From positions 2,053,250-2,072,922 of the forward strand of contig CP070830.1 of NCBI GenBank assembly GCA_020344865.1: a DNA stretch of 19,673 bases. The letters run 5' to 3'. The notes beneath the pieces were generated by a model. The model worked only from the letters and a program-made list of their open reading frames with translations, had not been told where the DNA came from and did not search any database. The position numbers and the translations under genes are program-made. The stretch is from Planctomycetota bacterium (GTDB lineage Bacteria; Planctomycetota; Phycisphaerae; Sedimentisphaerales; Anaerobacaceae). This document shows positions 1 to 7,515 of the stretch, piece after piece (position 1 is the stretch's first letter; every line of letters starts with the position of its first letter).

Positions 1-322
1 GGGCAGGGCCGGATGGCGGGTCCGGTCAGTGTTGGAGGGGGTTGCGCGGATGTTGCGAAAAAGTCGATTCCGCCTGCCCGCCTGCGGCGGGTAAACGGCG
101 GATAAAGCTCGTAAGTTGATGTGAGATAAGGAGTAAAAAAATTTTAAAAAATGGGCAGGGGCTGCGCAAAATGCATGCGGATTTGATTGAAGATGGCCCA
201 GTTAGACAGGTCCCATTACAGTAGGCGGCACTGGAACGGGGCAAGCTTGAGCCATCTCACGGGGTAAATAAGCCGGGAGGGTGGAATTATTAAGGCAGAT
301 TTGTTATTATATTAGAAATGAG
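1..322. other. Gene-free left edge
   Basis: I find no convincing coding region here. The only open frame is a short minus-strand one without a recognisable protein. The stretch holds a small perfect GC-rich hairpin at 77-91 (6-bp arms, 3-nt loop) and A/T-rich DNA near 135-155 and 296-315. A gene ending left of the window cannot be excluded. Confidence 0.5.
77..91. repeat. Short GC hairpin (REP-like)
   Basis: CCCGCC and GGCGGG pair perfectly around a TGC loop, preceded by another CGCCTGC. Compact GC palindromes like this are often dispersed extragenic elements, but only one copy is visible here, so the repeat status is inference. Confidence 0.35.
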
Positions 323-342
323 GCTCAGCGGCTTAGCTGAGC
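323..342 (+). promoter_or_regulatory. 7-bp hairpin in the DGC-gene leader
   Basis: GCTCAGC and GCTGAGC form a perfect 7-bp stem around a 6-nt loop, 57 bases upstream of the preferred start at 399. It lies inside the open N-terminal extension of that frame. A stable stem there fits an untranslated leader better than coding sequence. Confidence 0.4.
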
Positions 343-398
343 AGGGATATACAATGTTATATGGGAAATCCCAGATTAAAGTGATTAAGGATGATAGT

Positions 399-887
399 AT
401 GAACAACTCAACACCGAATTTTTCCCTTAAAGTTGACGGCGTGGAAGGGATTTGTCCGGCGGGCGAAAAACACGCGCAAGACAGAATGGCCGAAGGAAAA
501 ATCCCAGTCTTTTCTTGCGAGGGGCCTTGTATACGGGGGGAAATCGCCAGGCTTGCCGCGAACATCGTGGCTAAGGAATCCGCCTACGCTCGGAGTTGCT
601 ATGCGGAAACGTTCCTGGTCCCCCTTTCGTCAATGAAGCGTTGGCTAATGGGAGCCGATAAGGTCGTAATGATTGACGGCTGCTTCCTGAAGTGCTTGGG
701 AAGGGTCTTGAAAAACATTGTCGATGAAGAGAGGATAATTCATATCGATTCCCTGCCTTTACACAAGAAGTTTGGGGATGTATTCCTGTATACGGATGTC
801 CCGGAGGCTGAACGGACGGAAGTTGCACAGGAGGTTGCCGATAAGATTTTGACCATGCTGAAAGAAGAACGTGTGTCGGGCGAATAG
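399..887 (+). CDS. DGC-domain putative zinc-binding protein
   Basis: A 162-residue soluble protein with no signal peptide. It resembles the DGC family (putative zinc-binding proteins), small cytoplasmic proteins defined by conserved cysteines and an Asp-Gly-Cys motif. Visible here are Cys19, a Cys40-x3-Cys44 pair in a 'FSCEGPC' context near the N-terminus, Cys67, and MIDGC at 91-95 followed by Cys99. The family's biochemical role is unsettled, with metal binding inferred from the cysteines. I chose the ATG at 399 because AAGGA lies 7 bases upstream and similarity begins just after it. The frame stays open to an ATG at 318, but that extension contains a hairpin and has a poor ribosome site. 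The gene stands alone, with about 300 bp of spacer following it, and nothing nearby suggests a pathway. Confidence 0.75.
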   Translation: MNNSTPNFSLKVDGVEGICPAGEKHAQDRMAEGKIPVFSCEGPCIRGEIARLAANIVAKESAYARSCYAETFLVPLSSMKRWLMGADKVVMIDGCFLKCLGRVLKNIVDEERIIHIDSLPLHKKFGDVFLYTDVPEAERTEVAQEVADKILTMLKEERVSGE

Positions 888-1059
888 TGGAGGCAGGCTT
901 CGGAACTTTGTGGAAATGGCATAATTACTGCTGATCCCATGGGGATACCTGGTACCTAAGGCCCGGGTTTACATGAATTAGTTTTGAATGGCCGGGGCGG
1001 ATAGGCAAATCAAATATCAAAAGTCAAAAAGCAAAGATACAGAGCAAAAATTAAAAATG
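888..1059. other. Spacer with short palindromes and A-rich repeat-like tract
   Basis: No gene. Bases 936-965 hold clustered short palindromes (CCCATGGG, GGTACC, CCCGGG). Bases 1005-1059 are an A-rich tract of degenerate TCAAA/GCAAA units ending in TTAAAAATG. I recall similar tracts as dispersed intergenic sequence in planctomycete-like genomes, but only one copy lies in this window. No convincing terminator follows the DGC gene. Confidence 0.45.
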
Positions 1060-1087
1060 TTGAAGGTTTATGGGGAGGTATTATAAT
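1060..1087 (+). promoter_or_regulatory. Candidate sigma70-type promoter (distal)
   Basis: TTGAAG (1060-1065), a 16-bp spacer and a perfect TATAAT (1082-1087), reading toward the DUF1266 gene about 100 bases downstream. The spacer ends in a G-rich run. Matched by eye only. Confidence 0.4.
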
Positions 1088-1135
1088 TTGGGGAGCAGTT
1101 TTAGCGGAGCATGTCGTTTGTGCTCTTAAATGTCG

Positions 1136-1164
1136 TTGTAGTGGAGTGGGAAAAGGGGTATAAT
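1136..1164 (+). promoter_or_regulatory. Candidate sigma70-type promoter (proximal) for the DUF1266/beta-helix operon
   Basis: TTGTAG (1136-1141), a 17-bp spacer and a perfect TATAAT (1159-1164). Transcription would begin near 1171, giving a leader of fewer than 20 bases before the ATG at 1188. The spacer is G-rich like those of the candidates at 1060 and 5111. Confidence 0.45.
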
Positions 1165-1187
1165 TTTGCGGTGAAGGTCGAAGTCAT

Positions 1188-2717
1188 ATGATGGGCAAAT
1201 GGAGAGCAAGTGCAGCAGGGATGTTGTTTTTCGCTTTATTATTCTGTGGCGCGCGGGCTGCGGATGAAGAGGACGGCGAGGTAGATTTCGAGAGCTTTGT
1301 AAGGTATTACTACATCAATCCTCAGCCCTATAAAGCACCAGCAGCGGCGAGAAGTTTCCTGTCATCGGAGCTGGCAGCAGGTGAGGAAACGTGCGATGAG
1401 GACTGTCGATATTCAGCCGCTTACGCGTTCGGGCGGATTGGCCAGTTAGAACCCAATGTAGTACCAGAGTACCATGTACTTTTTGAGGAGGGCAACCATC
1501 AGCAGAGGATATTCATGTTGGATGTGTTACAGCTGTGTGGAGATAAACGGACGGAGGAGTTTTTTATATCCCGTCTCAACGCGGGCAGGTATATCAACGA
1601 GGGAAAAGTGATCAAAGAAATGTTGTCGCAAGGGATGCCGTTTGAGTTTGACCCCGTTGACAAAACGATCGAATCGCCGTTAGACGTGGACTTACTTTGG
1701 AGGGAATTCGCTATAACCGGCAGCGAAGAGGCTATCAGACATATCATCGGTGTGCTTGGCTGGTTTTACGACGGTGATGTGAGACAAAAGTATATTGCTT
1801 GTACAACAAAATGGACGTTGAGCGAGAACTCTCGAGAACATTCACAGGTGGCACACATCTGCAGTGATGAACTGGCCAGAACAACGGATTCGACACGAAG
1901 GGTACTGGAAGAGATAGTCGAAGATTTGGAGATTTTTGAAACGCTGAAAAGACTCGAGCGACGCGGCAAAGCGGGCGAGTCCGGTAGTGATAAGATAGAA
2001 GAAGGAATTGGGAATCAAGCAGCCGCTACGGGGAGTAAGGCGTGGGCACTTGGCTGTTCAGCAGTGTTAACCGAAAGAAATCACCATCGGCATGACTTAC
2101 TGGCAGGGGGCGAAATAAACTGGAAGAATATAGGAAAGACGAAGAAGCTAATTGACGAGACGTGGGGAATAACCACGCGAGATGATTTGTTCAGTGACCT
2201 GCTGTGGTTAAACGGAGGCGGCAATCGCGAGAGATTTGACATTATGGGGATTTGTGTCGTTGATATCAACGACGGCGAGTATGAAGAGCTTCGTGAAACG
2301 TATAGTGATGACGAAGAGATGCTACAAGAGATGGAGGTCGCGAGGAAGCATTACGGCGAATTGCAGGGGCGTGGGATATCGGGCTGGGATTACGCAAGAT
2401 TCATCAGTCTTTGCAGATGGGGATACATGGTCGGACATCTGGGCGAAGATGAGGCGTGGGAGCTGATAAGGCCGGCGGCCAGAATCCTGCAAAGGAGGTT
2501 TGATTCGTGGGAGGAGCTCGGAAGGAACTACCTTGTCGGGCGGGAGTTCTGGTCTTACGAAGAAACTGCTAATAGTGGCTACAGATGCGAAGATGCGTGC
2601 CAAAGGCTTTCCGAGATGCGCGACAGTCCGTGGAACAAGTACCCTTGGGACATGGATTTGACGGATACGACAAGGACAAATGGTGCGAGCGAGGCGAAGC
2701 CGAGTAAAGAGAGATAG
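1188..2717 (+). CDS. Exported protein with HEAT-like N-terminal region and C-terminal DUF1266 domain
   Basis: 509 residues. It opens with a clear Sec signal (basic start, hydrophobic LFFALLF core, cleavage after ARA near residue 24), so the mature protein is probably periplasmic or extracellular. Residues about 60-125 read as paired amphipathic helices resembling HEAT-type repeats. A charged linker covers roughly 235-290. From about residue 320 the sequence matches the DUF1266 pattern as I know it: ETWGI, then LLWLNGGGNRERFD, GWDYARFISLCRWGYMVG, EDEAWELI, FDSWEELGRNYLVGREFW. DUF1266 is known from proteins such as Escherichia coli YbeR/YbeU, and its biochemical function is unknown. The start at 1188 has GAAGG 11 bases upstream; ATG 1191 is an alternative. 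The beta-helix gene begins 17 bases after the stop, indicating an operon. An exported DUF1266 protein seems unusual. Confidence 0.75.
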   Translation: MMGKWRASAAGMLFFALLFCGARAADEEDGEVDFESFVRYYYINPQPYKAPAAARSFLSSELAAGEETCDEDCRYSAAYAFGRIGQLEPNVVPEYHVLFEEGNHQQRIFMLDVLQLCGDKRTEEFFISRLNAGRYINEGKVIKEMLSQGMPFEFDPVDKTIESPLDVDLLWREFAITGSEEAIRHIIGVLGWFYDGDVRQKYIACTTKWTLSENSREHSQVAHICSDELARTTDSTRRVLEEIVEDLEIFETLKRLERRGKAGESGSDKIEEGIGNQAAATGSKAWALGCSAVLTERNHHRHDLLAGGEINWKNIGKTKKLIDETWGITTRDDLFSDLLWLNGGGNRERFDIMGICVVDINDGEYEELRETYSDDEEMLQEMEVARKHYGELQGRGISGWDYARFISLCRWGYMVGHLGEDEAWELIRPAARILQRRFDSWEELGRNYLVGREFWSYEETANSGYRCEDACQRLSEMRDSPWNKYPWDMDLTDTTRTNGASEAKPSKER

Positions 2718-2734
2718 TAATCGACTGGGTTGCT

Positions 2735-4876
2735 GTGGTGCAAAAGACGGGAAACATTAAGGTCAGGGCGGAGATGATATTTGCAGCGGCTTTGGCTGCG
2801 TTTTGTTTCGGCTGCGCCCCAGAATTGAAGACGCTGACAGTGCCTGAGCATTACAAGACAATCGGAGCAGCTATCGCCGAAGCGAGGTCAGGCGATACCG
2901 TATTTGTCGAGGGGGGCGTCTACGAAGAGAGAATTACCCTGAAAGACGGCATAAAGCTTGTCGGGGAGGGAATGGATACGGTTATCATCCGCTACAAGGC
3001 TGAAGCAGGACCTGTGATTATGGCGGATTGTCTCAGCGGAGTTATAAGCGGACTGACAATAGAAAACACGGAGGAAAGTGAACCAAACTACGAGGCTGCA
3101 GGTGTGATTATTGAAGACAGTTCAGTGGAGGTAGTGGGCTGCAGGGCAAGAAGATCTGGTCGAGGCGTATTCGTGAAGGGTAAGAGCCGGCCAGTTATAC
3201 GTGATTGTATCTTAGAGTCAAACACATCCTGCGGTGTTTATGTTAAAAGCGAGAGTGCTACGGCGACAATAACAGGCAACAGGGTGCGAGCAAACGGAAC
3301 GTATGGCATCTGCTATGATGACGGCGCCCATGGGACTGCCGAAGATAATACGTGTGAGGAAAACGGACATATCGGCATTTACGTAGTGGGACAAGGAACT
3401 GATGTGGTTGTGCGAGGCAATCGCTGCCGGAAAAATGAACTTTACGGGATTAGTGTTGCCAGAAGAGCTTACGCAACTATCGAGAATAATATTTGCGAAG
3501 AAAACAAAAGAACGGGCATTTACGCCAGTGACCAGGGAGTCGCGGGCCGTGTACGAAATAACCAATCGAATAGAAACGGAAACCACGGAATATGTTACTC
3601 TGGCGGCTCAACTGGCATCGTAGAGGAGAATATCTGTAAGGAGAACAAGGGCACAGGCATTTTTGCTCAAGGCGCCGAGACAGACGTGGAAATGCGAGAT
3701 AACCAGTGTCTAACGAATGGTGTGAGCGGGATAACGCTCGATGGCGGGGCCGGAGGTCTGATAGAAAATAATACAACGAAAGGAAATAAAAAGAATGGGA
3801 TTTTTGTGTGTGAGGTGCGAAAAGGAACTGCGGTGAGGAACAATCGATGCTACGAAAATCATAGATCAGGAATTGGCCTTAGACAAACACAAGAGGTCGT
3901 GGCCGAAGATAATGTTTGTGAGAGAAACGGTACCAGTGGAATAGTAGTATGGGACAATAATGTTGAGACTAAATTGACAAACAACATCTGCCGGAGCAAT
4001 GAGGAACACGGTATACGTATCTTGGAAAAGGCCCAGGCCACAGCCGAGAAGAACCTATGCCAGGGGAACCTAAGGGCCGGCATATATGTCCGAGACTCTG
4101 AGACAATTGCCAGTTTAAAGGGTAATCGCTGCGTAAACAACGTATCCAATGGGATATGGTTTACATTGGCTGCAAAGGGGATGGCAGAATCTAATTTTTG
4201 TAGTGAGAACGGTCGGAGTGGGATAGGTTTCGTTAGCGGTGGGGGTGGACTTGCTGAGAATAATCTTTGTGAAGAGAACAAGAAGCACGGAATTTATGTC
4301 GGTGAAACAGAAAGCATAGTTACCTTGAGAAAAAACCGGTGCCGAAATAATTATTCATCTGGTGTCCAGCTGAGTGAAACTGGATTGGTTGTTGGAGATG
4401 AGAACATCTGTGAAGAGAATGGGAGTAACGGTTTGGTAGCAAGGGGTGCAAATACTGTTGCGGAGTTGAAAAGCAACATTTGCAATAGCAATGGGGGTTG
4501 CGGCATATGGTTCACCAAAGGGGCACAGGGAGTAGCTAATGGAAATGTCTGTGAAGAAAATTCGTGGCCAGGAATTAGGGTTTACGGCGCCGGTCCTGTT
4601 GTAAATCTGGAGAATAACAAGTGTAGAGGTAACAACGATGCGGGCATAATGTTTGAGAAAGGTACGAGCGGCAGCGTAACAGCCAACGTATGTGCAGGCA
4701 ACACTTGGGCCGGGATTGCTGTGAGAGGTGAGAGCGCGGTTCCAGTACTGACCGCCAATCAGTGCAATAATAATGGGGCTTGGGGTATCGTATATTGGGC
4801 TGGCGCTGAGCCGAATATGGCGGATGACAACGTTACTGTTGGAAACTGGAGGGGTGGCTTGATGTGCCGAGATTGA
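2735..4876 (+). CDS. Exported right-handed beta-helix protein (NosD/pectate-lyase-like fold) with 24 regular coils
   Basis: 713 residues, GTG start. Residues 1-27 form a signal sequence: basic n-region, then MIFAAALAAFCFGC. The last Cys could be a lipobox cysteine, though CFGC is a poor match. Residues about 33-90 (VPEHYKTIGAAI...GDTVFVEGGVY) are the typical N-terminal cap of pectinesterase/NosD-like beta-helices. Residues 144-706 are 24 coils beginning GI/GV and carrying an N-x-C-x-x-N signature. Coil lengths alternate 24 and 23. No catalytic residues are recognisable, so it may bind, scaffold or cleave a polysaccharide. Start choice is uncertain: ATG at 2774 has a Shine-Dalgarno-like GGCGGAG directly abutting it and would lose the charged n-region, so I prefer 2735. 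Probably co-transcribed with the DUF1266 gene. Confidence 0.8.
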   Translation: MVQKTGNIKVRAEMIFAAALAAFCFGCAPELKTLTVPEHYKTIGAAIAEARSGDTVFVEGGVYEERITLKDGIKLVGEGMDTVIIRYKAEAGPVIMADCLSGVISGLTIENTEESEPNYEAAGVIIEDSSVEVVGCRARRSGRGVFVKGKSRPVIRDCILESNTSCGVYVKSESATATITGNRVRANGTYGICYDDGAHGTAEDNTCEENGHIGIYVVGQGTDVVVRGNRCRKNELYGISVARRAYATIENNICEENKRTGIYASDQGVAGRVRNNQSNRNGNHGICYSGGSTGIVEENICKENKGTGIFAQGAETDVEMRDNQCLTNGVSGITLDGGAGGLIENNTTKGNKKNGIFVCEVRKGTAVRNNRCYENHRSGIGLRQTQEVVAEDNVCERNGTSGIVVWDNNVETKLTNNICRSNEEHGIRILEKAQATAEKNLCQGNLRAGIYVRDSETIASLKGNRCVNNVSNGIWFTLAAKGMAESNFCSENGRSGIGFVSGGGGLAENNLCEENKKHGIYVGETESIVTLRKNRCRNNYSSGVQLSETGLVVGDENICEENGSNGLVARGANTVAELKSNICNSNGGCGIWFTKGAQGVANGNVCEENSWPGIRVYGAGPVVNLENNKCRGNNDAGIMFEKGTSGSVTANVCAGNTWAGIAVRGESAVPVLTANQCNNNGAWGIVYWAGAEPNMADDNVTVGNWRGGLMCRD
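3164..4852 (+). repeat. 24-coil coding repeat, 47-residue dicoil period
   Basis: Counting from each GI/GV to the next gives coils of 23, 24, 23, 24 residues and so on, 24 coils in total and 563 residues. The alternation breaks once, where two 23-residue coils are adjacent (junction at base 4220). At DNA level the units are well diverged, so this is an old, protein-selected repeat rather than a recent tandem expansion. Confidence 0.85.
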
Positions 4877-5110
4877 GACAGCTACATGACTTGTTTACCG
4901 CCGAGTGGTTTTTGAAACATTTTTGGCAAGCGCGAACAAGGGAAGCATAGCGGGGCACGTGATATTGGCGTTGCAGGTGATACTGGGATATGTGGGTCCG
5001 TTGTAGCTCACCCTGGGGATCTTCGCACCTAAGGCATGCCCCCCACCTATGGTGCAAGCTAAGGGGTAAAAAGCACTACGCTTCGGGGATTTTATTTTGG
5101 GAAAAAAGGG
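4877..5110. other. Intergenic spacer after the beta-helix gene
   Basis: No coding region is supported. Small inverted repeats occur (for example CACC/GGTG arms near 5044-5054), but none has the stem plus T-run of an intrinsic terminator. Confidence 0.45.
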
Positions 5111-5139
5111 TTGCGGAGGGGCGGGTAGGGGGATATAAT
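5111..5139 (+). promoter_or_regulatory. Candidate promoter for the deacetylase-like gene
   Basis: TTGCGG (5111-5116), a 17-bp G-rich spacer and a perfect TATAAT (5134-5139). A start site near 5146 would leave a leader of about 100 bases before the ATG at 5250. Confidence 0.45.
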
Positions 5140-5249
5140 TGTTTTATTAAGCGATGTTTAGCGGGCCGCATTTCGTATCCGGCGGACCATAGATTTTTTT
5201 GTATTTTGTCAGGGCGCGGGGTTTTTGTGCCTGGAAAGGAGGAGCGAAG

Positions 5250-6995
5250 ATGCAGAATCGATTATTATTCGTATCGGCCATAGCGCTATTGGCGTGGGCG
5301 GCGGTAAGTTCGGCAGCAGAATTCGGCTTTAATACGAATCGGGGCGACGGCGGTACAGCGAGCGGAGGAGAAGTTGCTGCAAAGGCAACGAGTCTCGACG
5401 CCAACGATATTGTGGTTCCGACGCCGCTATCGGTCGGGATTGATGACTTAGGATGGAAGCGCGGCTGGTCGGACGCAAGCCACGAGGGGCCGTGGCGGGT
5501 GGGGATGCGGAAGGACCGGTGGATGGTCTGGGAGGATTACGAGTCAATTGTTTATGTCGGCCGGACGGTGGGGGCGCGTTTGCAGTGTCTATTTATTATG
5601 TGTGAGTTCGACAGGTCGAATATTTGTGCGGAGTATCCGACGACCACGCTGGAGGGCGATTCGTGGGACAATTCGGCGCTCGTGGACGCAAATGACTTCG
5701 TGATAATGGACTACGTCAAGGACAACGCGGCGTATATCGAGTTCGGGCTGCACGGCGTCGGCCATGAGCACTGGGAGGACGGGAACAGAACGCGGGCGGA
5801 ATTCGCGAATAAGGACGAGGACAACGCGCCGTGGCCTTTTCCGGATGTGTGGGGACATATGGAGTGCTACGAAAGATTAATCGACCAGTACGGCATATCC
5901 TTTCCGGAAAGCTTCGTGGCTCCGGCACATGCGTATTATTACAATCCGAACGACGTGAATGATACGGGGGGTCTTATGAATGCGTGGGGGGTGAAGTACG
6001 CTGTTGAAGAGGAAGCACCGTATCTGGTAGACCACGGTCTGATGGTTCTCGAGAGGCAATGGCTGGTGGACTGGAACAAGGTGGGTCAGGCACCGACGGA
6101 GCTTGTCTCGGCGGACTACTGCTGGATAGGGTCGCACTGGGCGAATTTTATAGAGGACGAGCCCGCGGACAACCATATAGCGGCGGACAAATGGATAGCG
6201 TGGTTTAATATGATAAAAGATGCGCCGGACAGGTATTTGCCCAAGAATACGGTTCAGGCGTTCTCGCAGTATTTGTATCAGAGTTACGCCAACATAACTA
6301 TAGATGCGAACGGCGTGGAAATCGATAACAGCGGGATGCCGGGCTGGGCGTATGAGCTCGACCTTGTTGGCAATCTGGTTTTGAAAGTGGCGCTGGATGC
6401 GAACACGCATGTTTCATCGGCAACGGTGAACGGGGACAATATCGCCTGCTACTACGAGGATAGAGGCTACGGCTATATTATTCTGCCGGCGATGGGCAAG
6501 TCCAGCTATACGCTGAGCTGCTCTGTGGGAAGTTCGGAGATGGCGAATTTTGTTCTTAACGACGGCAGCTACAACGTAAACAAGTTCGAGACTTGGTCCG
6601 ACGCGGCGAGAGTATCGGTACAGATGTACGGGACACAGGATGTAAGCGTGAAGCTTGATATATTCGAGCCGCTGGAAGTCCTAAGCAACACGGAATCACT
6701 GGTCGTTAACTCGGTGCAATGGGACGAGCCCAACAGTACGCTGGTCGTGAATGTAACGGCAACCGATAACCAGGGGGTGGAAGGCGACCTTATAGTACTC
6801 GGCGGAGCGGTGGGAGATTTGAGCGGCGAGGGCAGGGTCGATTTTGTCGACTTCGGCATTCTTGCGGACCAGTGGTTCGGTCCGCCCGGCAGCCCTTCGG
6901 CGGATATTGCGCCGATTCTCGAGGGGGACGGCGTCGTTGACGGGCTGGACCTTGATATGCTGGTCGGGGACTGGCTCGAAGATAACAGCCTGTAA
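5250..6995 (+). CDS. Secreted NodB-fold (polysaccharide-deacetylase-like) protein with C-terminal dockerin-like domain
   Basis: 581 residues. The signal peptide is residues 1-23 (QNRLLF, then a hydrophobic core, cleavage near SSAA). Residues about 58-330 look like the deacetylase/NodB barrel: VGIDDLG places Asp65-Asp66, and EFGLHGVGHEHW places His168 and His172 in an HxxxH arrangement, the two metal-binding landmarks of that superfamily. The match is distant, and no substrate can be assigned. A beta-rich region (about 340-515) follows. Residues 519-581 hold two dockerin-like Ca-loop repeats: D523-S525-E527-D531-D534 followed by FGILADQW, and a degenerate second loop (E558, D560, D564, D567) followed by MLVGDWL. 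The start is set by AAAGGAGGAG at 5235-5244, 5 bases before the ATG. The 17-residue upstream extension is not credible. Confidence 0.7.
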   Translation: MQNRLLFVSAIALLAWAAVSSAAEFGFNTNRGDGGTASGGEVAAKATSLDANDIVVPTPLSVGIDDLGWKRGWSDASHEGPWRVGMRKDRWMVWEDYESIVYVGRTVGARLQCLFIMCEFDRSNICAEYPTTTLEGDSWDNSALVDANDFVIMDYVKDNAAYIEFGLHGVGHEHWEDGNRTRAEFANKDEDNAPWPFPDVWGHMECYERLIDQYGISFPESFVAPAHAYYYNPNDVNDTGGLMNAWGVKYAVEEEAPYLVDHGLMVLERQWLVDWNKVGQAPTELVSADYCWIGSHWANFIEDEPADNHIAADKWIAWFNMIKDAPDRYLPKNTVQAFSQYLYQSYANITIDANGVEIDNSGMPGWAYELDLVGNLVLKVALDANTHVSSATVNGDNIACYYEDRGYGYIILPAMGKSSYTLSCSVGSSEMANFVLNDGSYNVNKFETWSDAARVSVQMYGTQDVSVKLDIFEPLEVLSNTESLVVNSVQWDEPNSTLVVNVTATDNQGVEGDLIVLGGAVGDLSGEGRVDFVDFGILADQWFGPPGSPSADIAPILEGDGVVDGLDLDMLVGDWLEDNSL

Positions 6996-7377
6996 CAGTT
7001 CCGGCGAGAGGGTCTGCGGCAGTTCTGGGGGATAAAGTACGGACACCCCGTAATAGCCTGTAAATGCGGGGATTGGGGATTTCGCGGCAAAAACAGGGGA
7101 AATTTTCTTTATTTTTTCTTGACATTGCTGCAAGTAACTGTTAAAAATGAGTTGTTGTAATCTGTGGATTTTGGTTTTTCAAACTCGAATAGTTTTTAAA
7201 GCCGAAAGGAATAAAGGTTCTGGAAGAGGTACGGAGCAGGGGTCGGGGCGCTTAGGAGGTAGTTACGCATTCCCGCCCGGAGAGGTGCCGTGAGGTTGAG
7301 ATGCAGGAGCGAGGAAGTAATCGGGGCTTTAAGACAGGTGAAAACAAGGTAGAGCGAATGTTTTTTGCTTTTAGGGA
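6996..7377. other. Long intergenic region and 5' leader upstream of the LamG gene
   Basis: No supported gene in the 520 bp between the two secreted-protein genes. It contains a T-rich stretch (7103-7120), a promoter candidate at 7119 and a structured element at 7378-7442. A 29-codon frame at 7301-7390 lacks a well-placed ribosome site and is not called. Confidence 0.5.
7119..7147 (+). promoter_or_regulatory. Candidate promoter for the LamG gene
   Basis: A perfect TTGACA (7119-7124), a 17-bp spacer and TAAAAA (7142-7147, 4 of 6 matches to TATAAT). The implied transcript leader is about 360 bases, long enough to hold the structure at 7378-7442. Confidence 0.45.
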
Positions 7378-7442
7378 CAGGTGCGAATAATTGACAAATG
7401 TGTGAAGGTTATTCGTGCTCGTTGCACGGAGGTTCGCACCTG
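7378..7442 (+). promoter_or_regulatory. Structured leader element: 10-bp outer stem with inner hairpin
   Basis: CAGGTGCGAA (7378-7387) pairs perfectly with TTCGCACCTG (7433-7442). Inside the 45-base loop a second perfect stem, CGTGC/GCACG, spans 7414-7428 around TCGTT. The element ends 73 bases before the ATG at 7516. It matches no riboswitch I can name and has no T-run, so it is not an intrinsic terminator. It could be a cis-regulatory RNA, or a transposon-end or REP-type palindrome. Confidence 0.5.
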
Positions 7443-7515
7443 GCGAAAATAAACCGGTGTTTTGGCTCGCAGCCAAACAAAAGTATTTATACAGTGTTTT
7501 TTAAGGAGGATTATT

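Noticed and set aside
318..398. N-terminal extension of the DGC protein to an ATG at 318
   Set aside because: The extension contains a perfect hairpin and lacks a good ribosome site, whereas AAGGA precedes the ATG at 399 and family similarity starts after it.
5154..5192. 12-residue open frame in the leader of the deacetylase-like gene
   Set aside because: No ribosome site and chance length; no support beyond an ATG and a stop.
5199..5249. 17-residue upstream extension of the deacetylase-like protein
   Set aside because: AAAGGAGGAG sits directly before the ATG at 5250, and only that start gives a normal signal peptide.
5877..6410. Minus-strand 177-codon frame opposite the deacetylase-like gene
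   Set aside because: Arg/Ile-rich shadow translation, no ribosome site, overlapped entirely by a well-supported gene.
7046..7071. CCCCG/CGGGG inverted repeat after the deacetylase-like gene as terminator
   Set aside because: Only 5-bp arms with a 16-base loop, and the T-rich stretch is over 30 bases away.
7301..7390. 29-residue open frame in the LamG-gene leader
   Set aside because: No well-spaced ribosome site and no recognisable protein; its end overlaps the structured element.
7462..7515. 18-residue upstream extension of the LamG protein
   Set aside because: TAAGGAGGA precedes the ATG at 7516 by 5 bases and that start begins a clean signal peptide.
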